Below, one piece after another: positions 55,521-63,089 of a DNA stretch of 64,000 nt (position 1 is its first letter; each line of letters begins with the position of its first letter). The stretch covers positions 3,212,643 to 3,276,642 of the forward strand of contig CP054186.1 of the NCBI GenBank assembly GCA_015200025.1. Direction: 5' to 3'. The DNA comes from Phycisphaeraceae bacterium. GTDB lineage: Bacteria; Planctomycetota; Phycisphaerae; Phycisphaerales; UBA1924. The notes under the pieces are model-generated. The model saw only the letters and a list, made by a program, of their open reading frames with translations. It had not been told where the DNA came from and searched no databases. The position numbers and the translations under genes were made by a program.

Positions 55521-57008
55521 TCACCCGGCGAGGCGGTCGCCCGGCTCGATGCCCAGGGCGCGGAGTTTCTTGTAGAGCGTGGTGCGGTTGATGCCCAGCT
55601 GGTCCGCGGTCTTCTGGCGGTTCCACTGGTTGGCCCGCAGCGCCCGGAGCAGGATCCGTCGCTCGGGGTCGCGGAGGGCCTCTTCGAGGGGCATGGGTGT
55701 CCACGGGTGGTCGTCGTCGCGCTCGATCGGGGCGGCCTGGGCTTTCGACGGGCGCTCGGGCGCCGCGACGTGCGCGGGGAGGTCGTCGGTGGTGAGCGTC
55801 TGCCCGCGGCAGAGGACGGCGGCCCGCTCCATCAGGTTCTGCAGCTCGCGGACGTTGCCGGGGAAGGGGTAGGCCACGAGGGCGGCGAGCGCGTCGGGGC
55901 GGATCGCGACGATCGACTTGCCCAGTTCGTGGGCGTACCGGGCGAGGAAGCGCCCCGCGAGCAGCGGGATGTCGCCCGGGCGCTCGCGGAGCGGGGGCAC
56001 CTCGATCTTCATCACCGCGATGCGGTAGTAGAGGTCCTGGCGGAAGAGCCCGCGGGCGACGAGGTCCTCCAAGGGGTGGTTGGCGGCGAGGATGACGCGG
56101 ACGTCGGCGTCCTTGGTCAGGGTCGAGCCGACGGGCTCGAACTTGCGTTCCTGGAGGACGCGCAGGAGTTTGAGTTGCATCGCCGGGGAGGCGGAGTTGA
56201 TCTCGTCGAGGAAGATCGTGCCGCCCTCGGCGGCCTCGAAACGCCCGACCTTGTCCGCGTACGCCCCGGTGAAGGCGCCCTTGACGTGCCCGAAGAGTTC
56301 GGATTCCAGCAGCGTCTCGGGGATGCTCCCGCAGGAGAGCTCGACGAAGGGTCGGGCGCGGCGGGGCGAGAGGTCGTGGATGGCGTGGGCGATCAGGCTC
56401 TTGCCGGTCCCGCTCTCGCCGGTCATCAGGACGGTGGTCTTCGCGGGGGCGACGGCGCGGACGGTGTCGAAGAGTCGGCGCATGCGGGGGTCGTCCCCGG
56501 CGATGGAGGCCAGCCCTTCGCGCGCGGCGATCAGCCGCTTGAGGCGGGTGTTCTCCGAGGCCAGGGCGTGGTGACGCATCGCCCGCTCGACGGACTGGCG
56601 GAGTTCACGCTCGGCCGCGGGCTTGGTCAGGTAATCGACGGCGCCGTGGCGCATCGCGTCGACGGCGGATTCGATGGACCCGTACCCGGTGAGCATCACG
56701 CACGCCACGGCGGGGTGGTCCCGCGCGAGGTCGCGCAGCAGGGCGACCCCGTCGCGCCCCGGGAGGGCCACGTCGATGATCGCGAGGGCGAAGGGGCGGT
56801 CGTCGCGGTCGGCGGCCGCGAGCGCGTCGAGGGCGGCGGTGGCGTCGGGCACGCCCAGGGCGTCGAGCCCTTCGTGACCGAGGAAGTCGGCGAGCGAGGC
56901 GCGGACGATGGGGTCGTCGTCGACGACCAGCGCCCGCCGCGCGGGCTCGGCGCGGTCGGGCCGTGGGGCATCGGTGGTGTCCCCGGCGGGGGGGATCGGG
57001 GGGTTCAT
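55521..57008 (-). CDS. sigma-54-dependent response regulator (NtrC family)
   Basis: 495 aa. The receiver domain (about 25-145) has VVDDDPIVRASL, phospho-acceptor Asp in LAIIDVALPGRDG and Lys in DYLTKPAAE. The AAA+ domain has Walker A GESGTGKSL, the sigma-54-contacting loop LFGHVKGAFTGAYADK, Walker B GGTIFLDEIN and the arginine-finger region LFRQDLYYRIAVM. The C-terminal Fis-type helix-turn-helix is NRQKTADQLGINRTTLYKKL. It should activate sigma-54 promoters when phosphorylated. Its start codon shares one base with the stop of the upstream histidine kinase, its likely partner. It ends 26 bases from the convergent thioredoxin-fusion gene. Confidence 0.94.
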   Translation of the reverse strand: MNPPIPPAGDTTDAPRPDRAEPARRALVVDDDPIVRASLADFLGHEGLDALGVPDATAALDALAAADRDDRPFALAIIDVALPGRDGVALLRDLARDHPAVACVMLTGYGSIESAVDAMRHGAVDYLTKPAAERELRQSVERAMRHHALASENTRLKRLIAAREGLASIAGDDPRMRRLFDTVRAVAPAKTTVLMTGESGTGKSLIAHAIHDLSPRRARPFVELSCGSIPETLLESELFGHVKGAFTGAYADKVGRFEAAEGGTIFLDEINSASPAMQLKLLRVLQERKFEPVGSTLTKDADVRVILAANHPLEDLVARGLFRQDLYYRIAVMKIEVPPLRERPGDIPLLAGRFLARYAHELGKSIVAIRPDALAALVAYPFPGNVRELQNLMERAAVLCRGQTLTTDDLPAHVAAPERPSKAQAAPIERDDDHPWTPMPLEEALRDPERRILLRALRANQWNRQKTADQLGINRTTLYKKLRALGIEPGDRLAG

Positions 57009-57892
57009 CAGGCCGCCTCGGCGATGTCGCCGGCGAAGGGGATCGGGTACGCGACGCGGAGGACGGCCCCGGGCCGGCGGCGGTCGGAGCGTTCGCGGCG
57101 CCGGGCCAGCTCGATGCTCCCGCCGGTGTGCTCGACGATGGACTTGCAGACGGCCAGGCCCATGCCCATGCCCCCGGGCTTGAGGGAGAATCCGTGCTCG
57201 AAGACGCGGGCGAGGGCGGCGCCCTTGGGCGGGCCCGCGCCGTCGTCGGTGATCTCGAGGGCGATCATGGGGCGTGGGCGTGCCGAGCGTGGGTCGAGGT
57301 CGGCGGTGCGGGCCTCGACGTGGACGAGGCCGCCGGGGGGCGATTCACCGCCCTCGGCGCGGGCGATGGACTCGACGGCGTTTTTGATCCCGTTGAGCAG
57401 GACGAGGTAAAGGGGCCCGGCGGGTGCGGCGCGGGCGGCGTCGGTCGCGGCGACGCTGACTTGCACGCCCAGCTCGGCGGCCCGTGGGCGGACGACCTCG
57501 GCGGCGTGGTCGAGGGCCTCGCCCAGCGTGATCCCGCGCGTCCCCGCGAGCATCGGGGAGCCCAGCGCCAGGGAGGGGCCCTGGAGGGCCGCGTGGACGA
57601 GCCCGGCCATCTGTTCGAGGGCGGTGCTCGCGGCGTCGAGCTGTCGCTGGACGCGGGTGGCCTGGGGGTCGCTGGCCCAGGCGTCGTTGGCGCAGAGGGT
57701 TCTGCGGGCGAGGCTCAGGCAGCGCAGCGACCCGTCGAGCAGGTTGGACATCTCGTGGATGAGCACGCCCACGTTCGCGAGCATGTCGGGGGCGATGGCG
57801 GGGTTGGTCGGGTCGGGCCTCCCGGCTTTGGCGTGGCGGGAGGGGCCGGGGCGGTCGTCGTTGGGTCGGCGTGCGGGCATCGCGTGGTCCAT
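57008..57892 (-). CDS. soluble histidine kinase without a visible sensor domain
   Basis: 294 aa, partner of the following NtrC-type regulator (one-base overlap). The dimerisation helix has GVLIHEMSNLLDGSLRCLSL with His in HEMSN. The ATPase domain has an N box LLNGIKNAVESIARAEGG, G1 EITDDGAGPPKG and G2 GGMGMGLAVCKSIVEHTGG. No transmembrane segment, PAS or GAF domain precedes the His helix, which starts about 40 residues from the N-terminus. Stimulus input must therefore come from another protein or an unrecognised N-terminal tail. ATG 57892 or ATG 57880 (four codons later) may be the start; neither has a ribosome site. No -10-like hexamer lies just upstream. Confidence 0.87.
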   Translation of the reverse strand: MDHAMPARRPNDDRPGPSRHAKAGRPDPTNPAIAPDMLANVGVLIHEMSNLLDGSLRCLSLARRTLCANDAWASDPQATRVQRQLDAASTALEQMAGLVHAALQGPSLALGSPMLAGTRGITLGEALDHAAEVVRPRAAELGVQVSVAATDAARAAPAGPLYLVLLNGIKNAVESIARAEGGESPPGGLVHVEARTADLDPRSARPRPMIALEITDDGAGPPKGAALARVFEHGFSLKPGGMGMGLAVCKSIVEHTGGSIELARRRERSDRRRPGAVLRVAYPIPFAGDIAEAA

Positions 57893-58069
57893 CGGGCCGC
57901 GGGGGCGTGGGCTCAAGACCGGCGTTGCGAAAACTCCACACGGCGGGCCGGGCGTTGCGGGGGCACCACCGGCGCGGGCGGGCGGGTCCGGGAACGCGCA
58001 CCGGCGGCGGGTCGCGGCGTACGGTTGACCGACCCGGCGCGGAGCGTCGGCGTGGTGCACGGAGGCGGC

Positions 58070-59203
58070 ATGCCGAGGATCCCATTCGAGGGCTGGACGG
58101 AATCGACGGCGCGGCTCGGCGGGCGCGAGGTGGACGTGTTCGGTGGGTGCAACTACCTCGGCCTGGCGCACCGGGCCGAGGCCGTCGCCGCCGTGCGGGA
58201 TGGGGCGGCGCGGTGGGGGCTGACGACGACCGCCAGCCGCGAGACCACGGGCAACACGACGGCGCACGAGGCGATGGAGCGGGAGATCGCCGCGTTCCTC
58301 GGGAAGCCCGCGGCGATCCTGACCACCGAGGGGTACACGGCGAACATCGCGCTGGGGCAGGGGCTCGCGGGCGGGCGGCGCGTCGCGGTCGTGGACGAGC
58401 GGAGCCACAGCAGCGTCGTCTTCGGGATGGGCGCTCCGGGGCTTGTGGTCGAGACGTACCGGCACCTCGACGCGGGCGACGCGGCGAGGGCCGCGGGGCG
58501 TCACGACCCGCGCGAGGTCGTCGTGATGACCGACGGGGTTTTCGCGGCGGACGGGGGCGTGGCGCCGGCGGGGGCCATCCTTCGGGGCCTGGCCCCCGGG
58601 GCGATGCTGGTGATCGACGACTGCCACGGGTTCTGCACGCTGGGGCCGGGCGGCCGCGGTGTGGCGGCGATGGACGGTGTGTCGGGGGATCCGCGCGTGG
58701 TCATCACCACGACCTTCGGGAAGGGGCTCGGGGCGTACGGCGGGGCGGTGGTGGGGGAGCCGGCGGTCGTGGAGGCGGTGCGAGAGCGTTCGCTGGTGTA
58801 CCGGGGGACGACGCCCTGCCCGCCCCCGATGATCGAGGGGGCGCGGGCGGCGCTGCGCGTGCTGGCGGGTGAGCCGGGGCTGGTGGAACGGCTCGGGGCC
58901 AACGTGCGGGAGGTGCGGCGGGTGCTGTGGGCGGCGTTCGCGGGGGCCGGGGTGGAGGCGTCGGCGTCGATCACGGACGACGGCTCGCCGCGGGTCCCGA
59001 TTTTCGTGTTCTGGCTCGGGTCGGCGGGGCGGATGCGAGCGGTGCAGGAGGCGATGCTGTCGGCGGGGGTGTTCGTGCCGTTGATCGATTACCCGGGGGG
59101 CCCGGTGCCGTGGTATTTCCGGGCGACGGTGTCGGCGTGCCACACGGCGGCGCAGATCGGGCGGCTGGGCGAGGTGCTGGGGCGGGCGCTGCGGGCGGGG
59201 TGA
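58070..59203 (+). CDS. PLP-dependent alpha-oxoamine synthase family aminotransferase (BioF/Kbl-like)
   Basis: 377 aa, fold type I PLP enzyme of the 8-amino-7-oxononanoate synthase / 2-amino-3-ketobutyrate CoA ligase / serine palmitoyltransferase group. Motifs are GGCNYLGLAHRAEAV, GLTTTASRETTGNTTAHEAME, DERSHSSVVFG, PLP-contact VIDDCHGFCTLGPGG and the Schiff-base Lys in TTTFGKGLGAYGG. The C-terminal VPLIDYPGGPVPWYFRATVSA closes the fold. Substrates cannot be told from sequence; no other biotin or sphingolipid gene is adjacent. ATG 58070 has GGAGG 4 bases upstream. The frame is open more than 1 kb further upstream, antisense to the kinase gene, and that part is spurious. Confidence 0.88.
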   Translation: MPRIPFEGWTESTARLGGREVDVFGGCNYLGLAHRAEAVAAVRDGAARWGLTTTASRETTGNTTAHEAMEREIAAFLGKPAAILTTEGYTANIALGQGLAGGRRVAVVDERSHSSVVFGMGAPGLVVETYRHLDAGDAARAAGRHDPREVVVMTDGVFAADGGVAPAGAILRGLAPGAMLVIDDCHGFCTLGPGGRGVAAMDGVSGDPRVVITTTFGKGLGAYGGAVVGEPAVVEAVRERSLVYRGTTPCPPPMIEGARAALRVLAGEPGLVERLGANVREVRRVLWAAFAGAGVEASASITDDGSPRVPIFVFWLGSAGRMRAVQEAMLSAGVFVPLIDYPGGPVPWYFRATVSACHTAAQIGRLGEVLGRALRAG

Positions 59204-59218
59204 GGCCGGCGTGGCGGT

Positions 59219-59971
59219 TCAGGGCAGGAAGGTGTAATCGGGGGTGGTGTTGACGACGCCCTGGGGGACGGTGACGCCCATGCGGGCGTGGAGGTCGGCG
59301 AAGAGGAGGTTGGCGCGGACCTCGTCGCGGTGGAACCAGTACATCCCGCGGTTGCCGTCCTGTTGGAAGTTGTAGATGGTCTGGGTGCCGATGATCCAGG
59401 TTTTGGAGGGCTGGGAGAGGTAGGGCATGCGTCCGCCGCCGGGGGGGACGAGGGTGGTGGCGTCTTCGCCGTCGAGGGTGTGGTCGTTGAGGGTGTAGCT
59501 GCCCCCGACGAGGTCGTACATGGAATCGGTGCGGTCGAAGGGTGGGAAGGGGATGCCGGTGGAGCGGGCGCCGGCGTCGACGGGGCTCTTCCACTCGGGG
59601 AGTTCGAAGACGCCCGGCTCGTCGTCGGGGGGCACGGAGCGGTCGATGAGGTACCGGTTGAGTGGCCGGCGTTCGGCGCCGATGGTGTTGATGCCGTAGA
59701 AGGGGAGTTGGCCTTTTTTGCCGCCGAAGAGGGTGCCGATGACGGACTCGCCGCCCTGGGGGAGGGGTCCCTTGATCTGCGGGAGGAGGTTGTCGAAATC
59801 GCGGAAGTAGAGCCCGGTGGCGATCCCGATCTGGTGGAGGCGAGAGCCGCAGGCGGTGGCGCGGGCGGCGCGTCGCGCGGACCCGAGCGCGGGCAGGAGC
59901 ACGCCGATCAGCAGGGCGATGATGGCGATGACGACGAGGAGTTCGATGAGGGTGAAGGCCCGGGGTTTCAT
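59219..59971 (-). CDS. prepilin-type protein with Ala at the cleavage site
   Basis: 250 aa, starting MKPRA then [18 protein letters not shown]. Only three or so charged residues precede the helix and the -1 position is Ala rather than the usual Gly. The helix continues [19 protein letters not shown]. Near the C-terminus, [14 protein letters not shown] replaces the usual FxDGH form of the family's signature. It is predicted to be a membrane-anchored extracytoplasmic protein. ATG 59971 has a TACGCT box 8 bases upstream. It is convergent with the alpha-oxoamine synthase gene at a 15-base distance. Confidence 0.87.
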   Translation of the reverse strand: MKPRAFTLIELLVVIAIIALLIGVLLPALGSARRAARATACGSRLHQIGIATGLYFRDFDNLLPQIKGPLPQGGESVIGTLFGGKKGQLPFYGINTIGAERRPLNRYLIDRSVPPDDEPGVFELPEWKSPVDAGARSTGIPFPPFDRTDSMYDLVGGSYTLNDHTLDGEDATTLVPPGGGRMPYLSQPSKTWIIGTQTIYNFQQDGNRGMYWFHRDEVRANLLFADLHARMGVTVPQGVVNTTPDYTFLP

Positions 59972-59979
59972 CGGGACTG

Positions 59980-59985
59980 AGCGTA
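59980..59985 (-). promoter_or_regulatory. -10 box for the second prepilin-like gene
   Basis: TACGCT on the minus strand, 8 bases before ATG 59971. Confidence 0.5.
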
Positions 59986-60056
59986 GCGCGGCGGCCCGCG
60001 GCCCGGGCGGGGAGTGCGGGGTGGTGGGGGAGTGACCCGTCCGGCGGCCCGCGGGC

Positions 60057-60680
60057 TCAGGCGCCCAGCGGGTTCTGGAAGTGGCGGTCCTGGAGCGGGG
60101 CGAGGGCTTCGAGGATCTTGGCGAGAATGACGGCGGGGGAGCCGACGGCGTTGACGTCCACGATGGTGGACTTGGGATAGGTGGCCAGGACGGGGAAGGT
60201 CTCTTTCTCGTACACGTCCCAGCGTCGGCGGATCACGTCCTCTTTGGCGTCGTCGGGGCGACCCTCGCGGAGGGCCCGCTTGGCGAGGCGTTTGATCATC
60301 TCTTCTTTGTTGTCGCAGGCGAGGTGGACGACCTTGAGGACGTCGATGTACTTGTGCATCATGCGGGCCTGGGGGACGCTGCGAGGGAGCCCGTCGAGGA
60401 CGAGGATGTCTTGTTCGGGCTTGTAGAGTCGGAGGATGGTGTAGGCGTGGATGGTTTGGGACCAGAGCTTGATGACGACGTCGTCGGGCACGAGCTCGCC
60501 GCGGGTCATGTAGGAGCGGAAGACCTTCCCGATCTCGGAGGAGATGTCGATGTTGCGGAACATCTCGCCGGTGGACATGTGGAAGAACCCGGGGACCTGG
60601 GCGAGGATCTTGCCCTGGGTTCCTTTGCCGGCGCCCGGGGCCCCGAAGAGCAGCACGGTCTGGTAGCGGTCTCGGTTCAT
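60057..60680 (-). CDS. adk: adenylate kinase
   Basis: Interconverts ATP, AMP and ADP (207 aa, short form). P-loop [15 protein letters not shown] at 11-24, AMP-binding helix region [10 protein letters not shown], and [17 protein letters not shown] in place of the usual DGFPR. A reduced LID replaces the Cys4 zinc [25 protein letters not shown]. The C-terminal strand [10 protein letters not shown] completes the core. The start ATG 60680 fits adk; the longer frame is a shadow of the divergent methyltransferase gene. A -10 box TAAACT about 50 bases upstream implies a leader. Confidence 0.9.
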   Translation of the reverse strand: MNRDRYQTVLLFGAPGAGKGTQGKILAQVPGFFHMSTGEMFRNIDISSEIGKVFRSYMTRGELVPDDVVIKLWSQTIHAYTILRLYKPEQDILVLDGLPRSVPQARMMHKYIDVLKVVHLACDNKEEMIKRLAKRALREGRPDDAKEDVIRRRWDVYEKETFPVLATYPKSTIVDVNAVGSPAVILAKILEALAPLQDRHFQNPLGA

Positions 60681-60729
60681 GCCTGACTCCGCCGGGCCCG
60701 GCCGCAGCGCCGGACACCCGAGAGCGGGG

Positions 60730-60739
60730 AGTTTACCCT
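60730..60739. promoter_or_regulatory. overlapping divergent -10 boxes for adk and the RlmKL-type gene
   Basis: TAAACT on the minus strand (60735-60730) shares two bases with TACCCT on the plus strand (60734-60739). Each gives a leader of about 40-50 bases, and the two promoters could not be occupied at once. Confidence 0.45.
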
Positions 60740-60786
60740 CTCGGGCCGTCCCGGGACTTCCCCGTGCCGGCACCCCGAGGGTTCTC

Positions 60787-63057
60787 ATGGAGACGTACGA
60801 CCTGATCGCCGTGACCGCCTTCGGGCTCGAATCCGTGGTGGTCCGGGAACTGTCGGCGATGGGGATCGAGGCGAAGGCCGAATCCACGGGCCGCGTGGCC
60901 TTCCGCGGCGGGGTCCGCACGATCGCGGACGTGAACCTGTGGCTGCGCACGGCGGATCGGGTGCTGATCCGGGCGGCGTCGTTCCCGTGCGAGGATTTCG
61001 ACACGCTCTTCGATGCCGCGGGGGAGGTCCCGTGGGAGCGGTGGGTCGGGCCCGGCATGCGGTTCGTTGTCAACGGGCGGAGCGTCAAGAGCCGGCTGTC
61101 GAGCGTGCCGGCCCTTCAGCGGACGGTCAAGAAAGCGATGGTCGGGCGGCTCATGCGGGCGCACCGGGTGGGCACGCTGCCCGAGACCGGGGCGAGGTTT
61201 GTGGCCGAGGTCTCGTTGCTGGGGGACGTGGCGACGCTGACGGTGGACACGTCGGGCGAGGGGCTGCACAAACGCGGGTACCGCGACCTGGTGGGCGAGG
61301 CGCCGCTGAAGGAGACGCTGGCGGCGGGGCTGGTCCTGCTGAGCGTGTGGAACCCGGAGCGACCGCTGATCGACCCGTTCTGCGGGTCCGGGACGATCGC
61401 GATCGAGGCGGCGTTGATCGGGCGCGGGATCGCGCCGGGGGCCGTGGGGCTGATCGGGGTGGAGGGCGCCGGGGCCTTGGGCGAGGGCCCTTCGGGGCGG
61501 GCGCGGCGGTACGACGCGGAGTTCTGGGCGGACGCGGACGCGGGGATCTGGCGAGAAGCGCGTGAGGCCGCGGTGGAGGACGCGACGGGTCGGGTCGAGC
61601 ACCCGATCCACGGTTTCGATCTCGACGAGACGCAGGTGACGATGGCGAGGCGTCACGCGGCCCGCGCGGGCGTGGCCGACGTGTGCCGGTTCCAGGTGCG
61701 GGATTTCCGGGACCTTTCGAGCCGGCTGGAGTACGGGGTGACGATCATGAACCCGCCGTACGGCGACCGGGCCGGGCTCGGGCGCGAGGTCGAGGACCTG
61801 TACCGCGCGTTCCCGGAGGTGCTGCGGCGTCTCCCGACGTGGTCGCACCACGTGCTGACGAGTTGGGATGATTTCGAGCGGCTGGTCGGGCAGCCCGCGA
61901 CACGCCGGCGGAAGCTCTACAACGCGCAGATCCAGTGCATGTACTACCAGTTCCTGGGCCCCAGGCCCCCGGCGGTCGCCCCGGCCTCCGGGGTTGAGGG
62001 CGAGCACCCCGTCGAGGCCGACGCGGTCCCGGCGCCCGGGGAGGGCGAGGCCTCGGCGAGCCCGGCGTCGTTCGGGGGGCTGCGCCCGCGGGACCTCAAG
62101 GAGGTCGAGGAGTTCGCGGCGTGCCTGGCGAACAACGCGAGGCACCTGCGCAAGTACCCCGCGCGGGGGATCACCTGTTACCGGCTCTACGAGCGGGATT
62201 GCCCCGACGTGCCCGTGATCGTGGACCGCTACGAGGACGCCCTGCACGTCCAGGAGTACGAACGCGAGCACGGGCGGACCGCGGCCCAGCACGGGGAATG
62301 GATCGACGCGGTCTGCCGGCGGGCGGCGGACGTCTGCGGGGTCGCGCCCCGGAGGGTCTACTTCAAACGCAAGGACCGTCAGCGTGGCACGACCCAGCAC
62401 GAAAAGCGCGACGACCGCGGCGAGATCGTTCTGGCGCGCGAGGGCGGGCTGACGTTCGAGGTGAACCTCTCGGACTACACCGACACCGGGCTCTTCCTCG
62501 ATCACCGCCTGACGCGGGCGATGGTCCGCGACGAGGCCGCGGGGAGGCGGTTCCTCAATCTGTTCTGCTACACGGGGTCGTTCACGGTGTACGCCGCCCA
62601 CGGCGGGGCGTCGGGGTCGACCAGCGTGGACCTCTCGAACACGTACCTGTCGTGGGCGGGGCGGAACCTGGAGCGCAACGGGCTCTCCGGAGCGTCGCAC
62701 CGGCTCGAGCGGGCGGACGTGATGGCGTGGGTGCGGTCGCAGCGGCCCGGGCCGGCGTACGACCTCGCCGTGATCGACCCGCCGACGTTCAGCAACAGCC
62801 GGATGACCGAGGACGTCTTCGACGTGCAGCGCGACCACGCGGAGCTGCTGGGGCGGACGCTGGGGCAGATGGCCCCGGGCGGGGTGGTGTATTTCTCGAC
62901 GAACTTCCGGGGCTTTGAGTTTGAGACCGACGCGGTGCGGTCGGCGGCGGGGGAGGCCGGGGGGGAATGGGCGGCGAAGGAGATCAGCGGGCGGACGGTC
63001 CCGCCGGAGTACCGCAACCGTCGGATCCACCGGTGCTGGCGGATCGTGAGGGGGTGA
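60787..63057 (+). CDS. rlmL: bifunctional 23S rRNA methyltransferase RlmKL-type
   Basis: 756 aa. It has the two-domain layout of E. coli RlmKL, which makes m2G2445 (RlmL half) and m7G2069 (RlmK half) in 23S rRNA. The N-terminal THUMP region (about 50-160) precedes the RlmL Rossmann domain with LIDPFCGSGTIAIEAAL near 200 and TIMNPPYGDRAG near 325 (NPPY). A Pro-rich linker near 400-440 leads to RlmK, with FFKRKDRQRG-like KRKDRQRGTTQHEKR and FLNLFCYTGSFTVYAA near 590. DLAVIDPPTFSNSRM follows near 660. ATG 60787 follows a GAGGG stretch. Both catalytic motifs are intact, so both activities are expected. Confidence 0.9.
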   Translation: METYDLIAVTAFGLESVVVRELSAMGIEAKAESTGRVAFRGGVRTIADVNLWLRTADRVLIRAASFPCEDFDTLFDAAGEVPWERWVGPGMRFVVNGRSVKSRLSSVPALQRTVKKAMVGRLMRAHRVGTLPETGARFVAEVSLLGDVATLTVDTSGEGLHKRGYRDLVGEAPLKETLAAGLVLLSVWNPERPLIDPFCGSGTIAIEAALIGRGIAPGAVGLIGVEGAGALGEGPSGRARRYDAEFWADADAGIWREAREAAVEDATGRVEHPIHGFDLDETQVTMARRHAARAGVADVCRFQVRDFRDLSSRLEYGVTIMNPPYGDRAGLGREVEDLYRAFPEVLRRLPTWSHHVLTSWDDFERLVGQPATRRRKLYNAQIQCMYYQFLGPRPPAVAPASGVEGEHPVEADAVPAPGEGEASASPASFGGLRPRDLKEVEEFAACLANNARHLRKYPARGITCYRLYERDCPDVPVIVDRYEDALHVQEYEREHGRTAAQHGEWIDAVCRRAADVCGVAPRRVYFKRKDRQRGTTQHEKRDDRGEIVLAREGGLTFEVNLSDYTDTGLFLDHRLTRAMVRDEAAGRRFLNLFCYTGSFTVYAAHGGASGSTSVDLSNTYLSWAGRNLERNGLSGASHRLERADVMAWVRSQRPGPAYDLAVIDPPTFSNSRMTEDVFDVQRDHAELLGRTLGQMAPGGVVYFSTNFRGFEFETDAVRSAAGEAGGEWAAKEISGRTVPPEYRNRRIHRCWRIVRG

Positions 63058-63076
63058 GCGGCCCGCGCGGGGCGGG

Positions 63077-63082
63077 TACGCT
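63077..63082 (+). promoter_or_regulatory. -10 box for the PrpB-like lyase gene
   Basis: TACGCT with a 7-base gap to ATG 63090; no ribosome-binding site. Confidence 0.55.
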
Positions 63083-63089
63083 CTGGGCC

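Noticed and set aside
56963..58069. Long N-terminal extension of the alpha-oxoamine synthase frame
   Set aside because: It is Gly/Val/Asp-rich antisense of the histidine kinase gene; ATG 58070 has GGAGG and begins the family's N-terminus.
57893..59143. Histidine kinase extended upstream by 400 residues in the same open frame
   Set aside because: The extra part is antisense to the alpha-oxoamine synthase gene and has no kinase, PAS or membrane motif.
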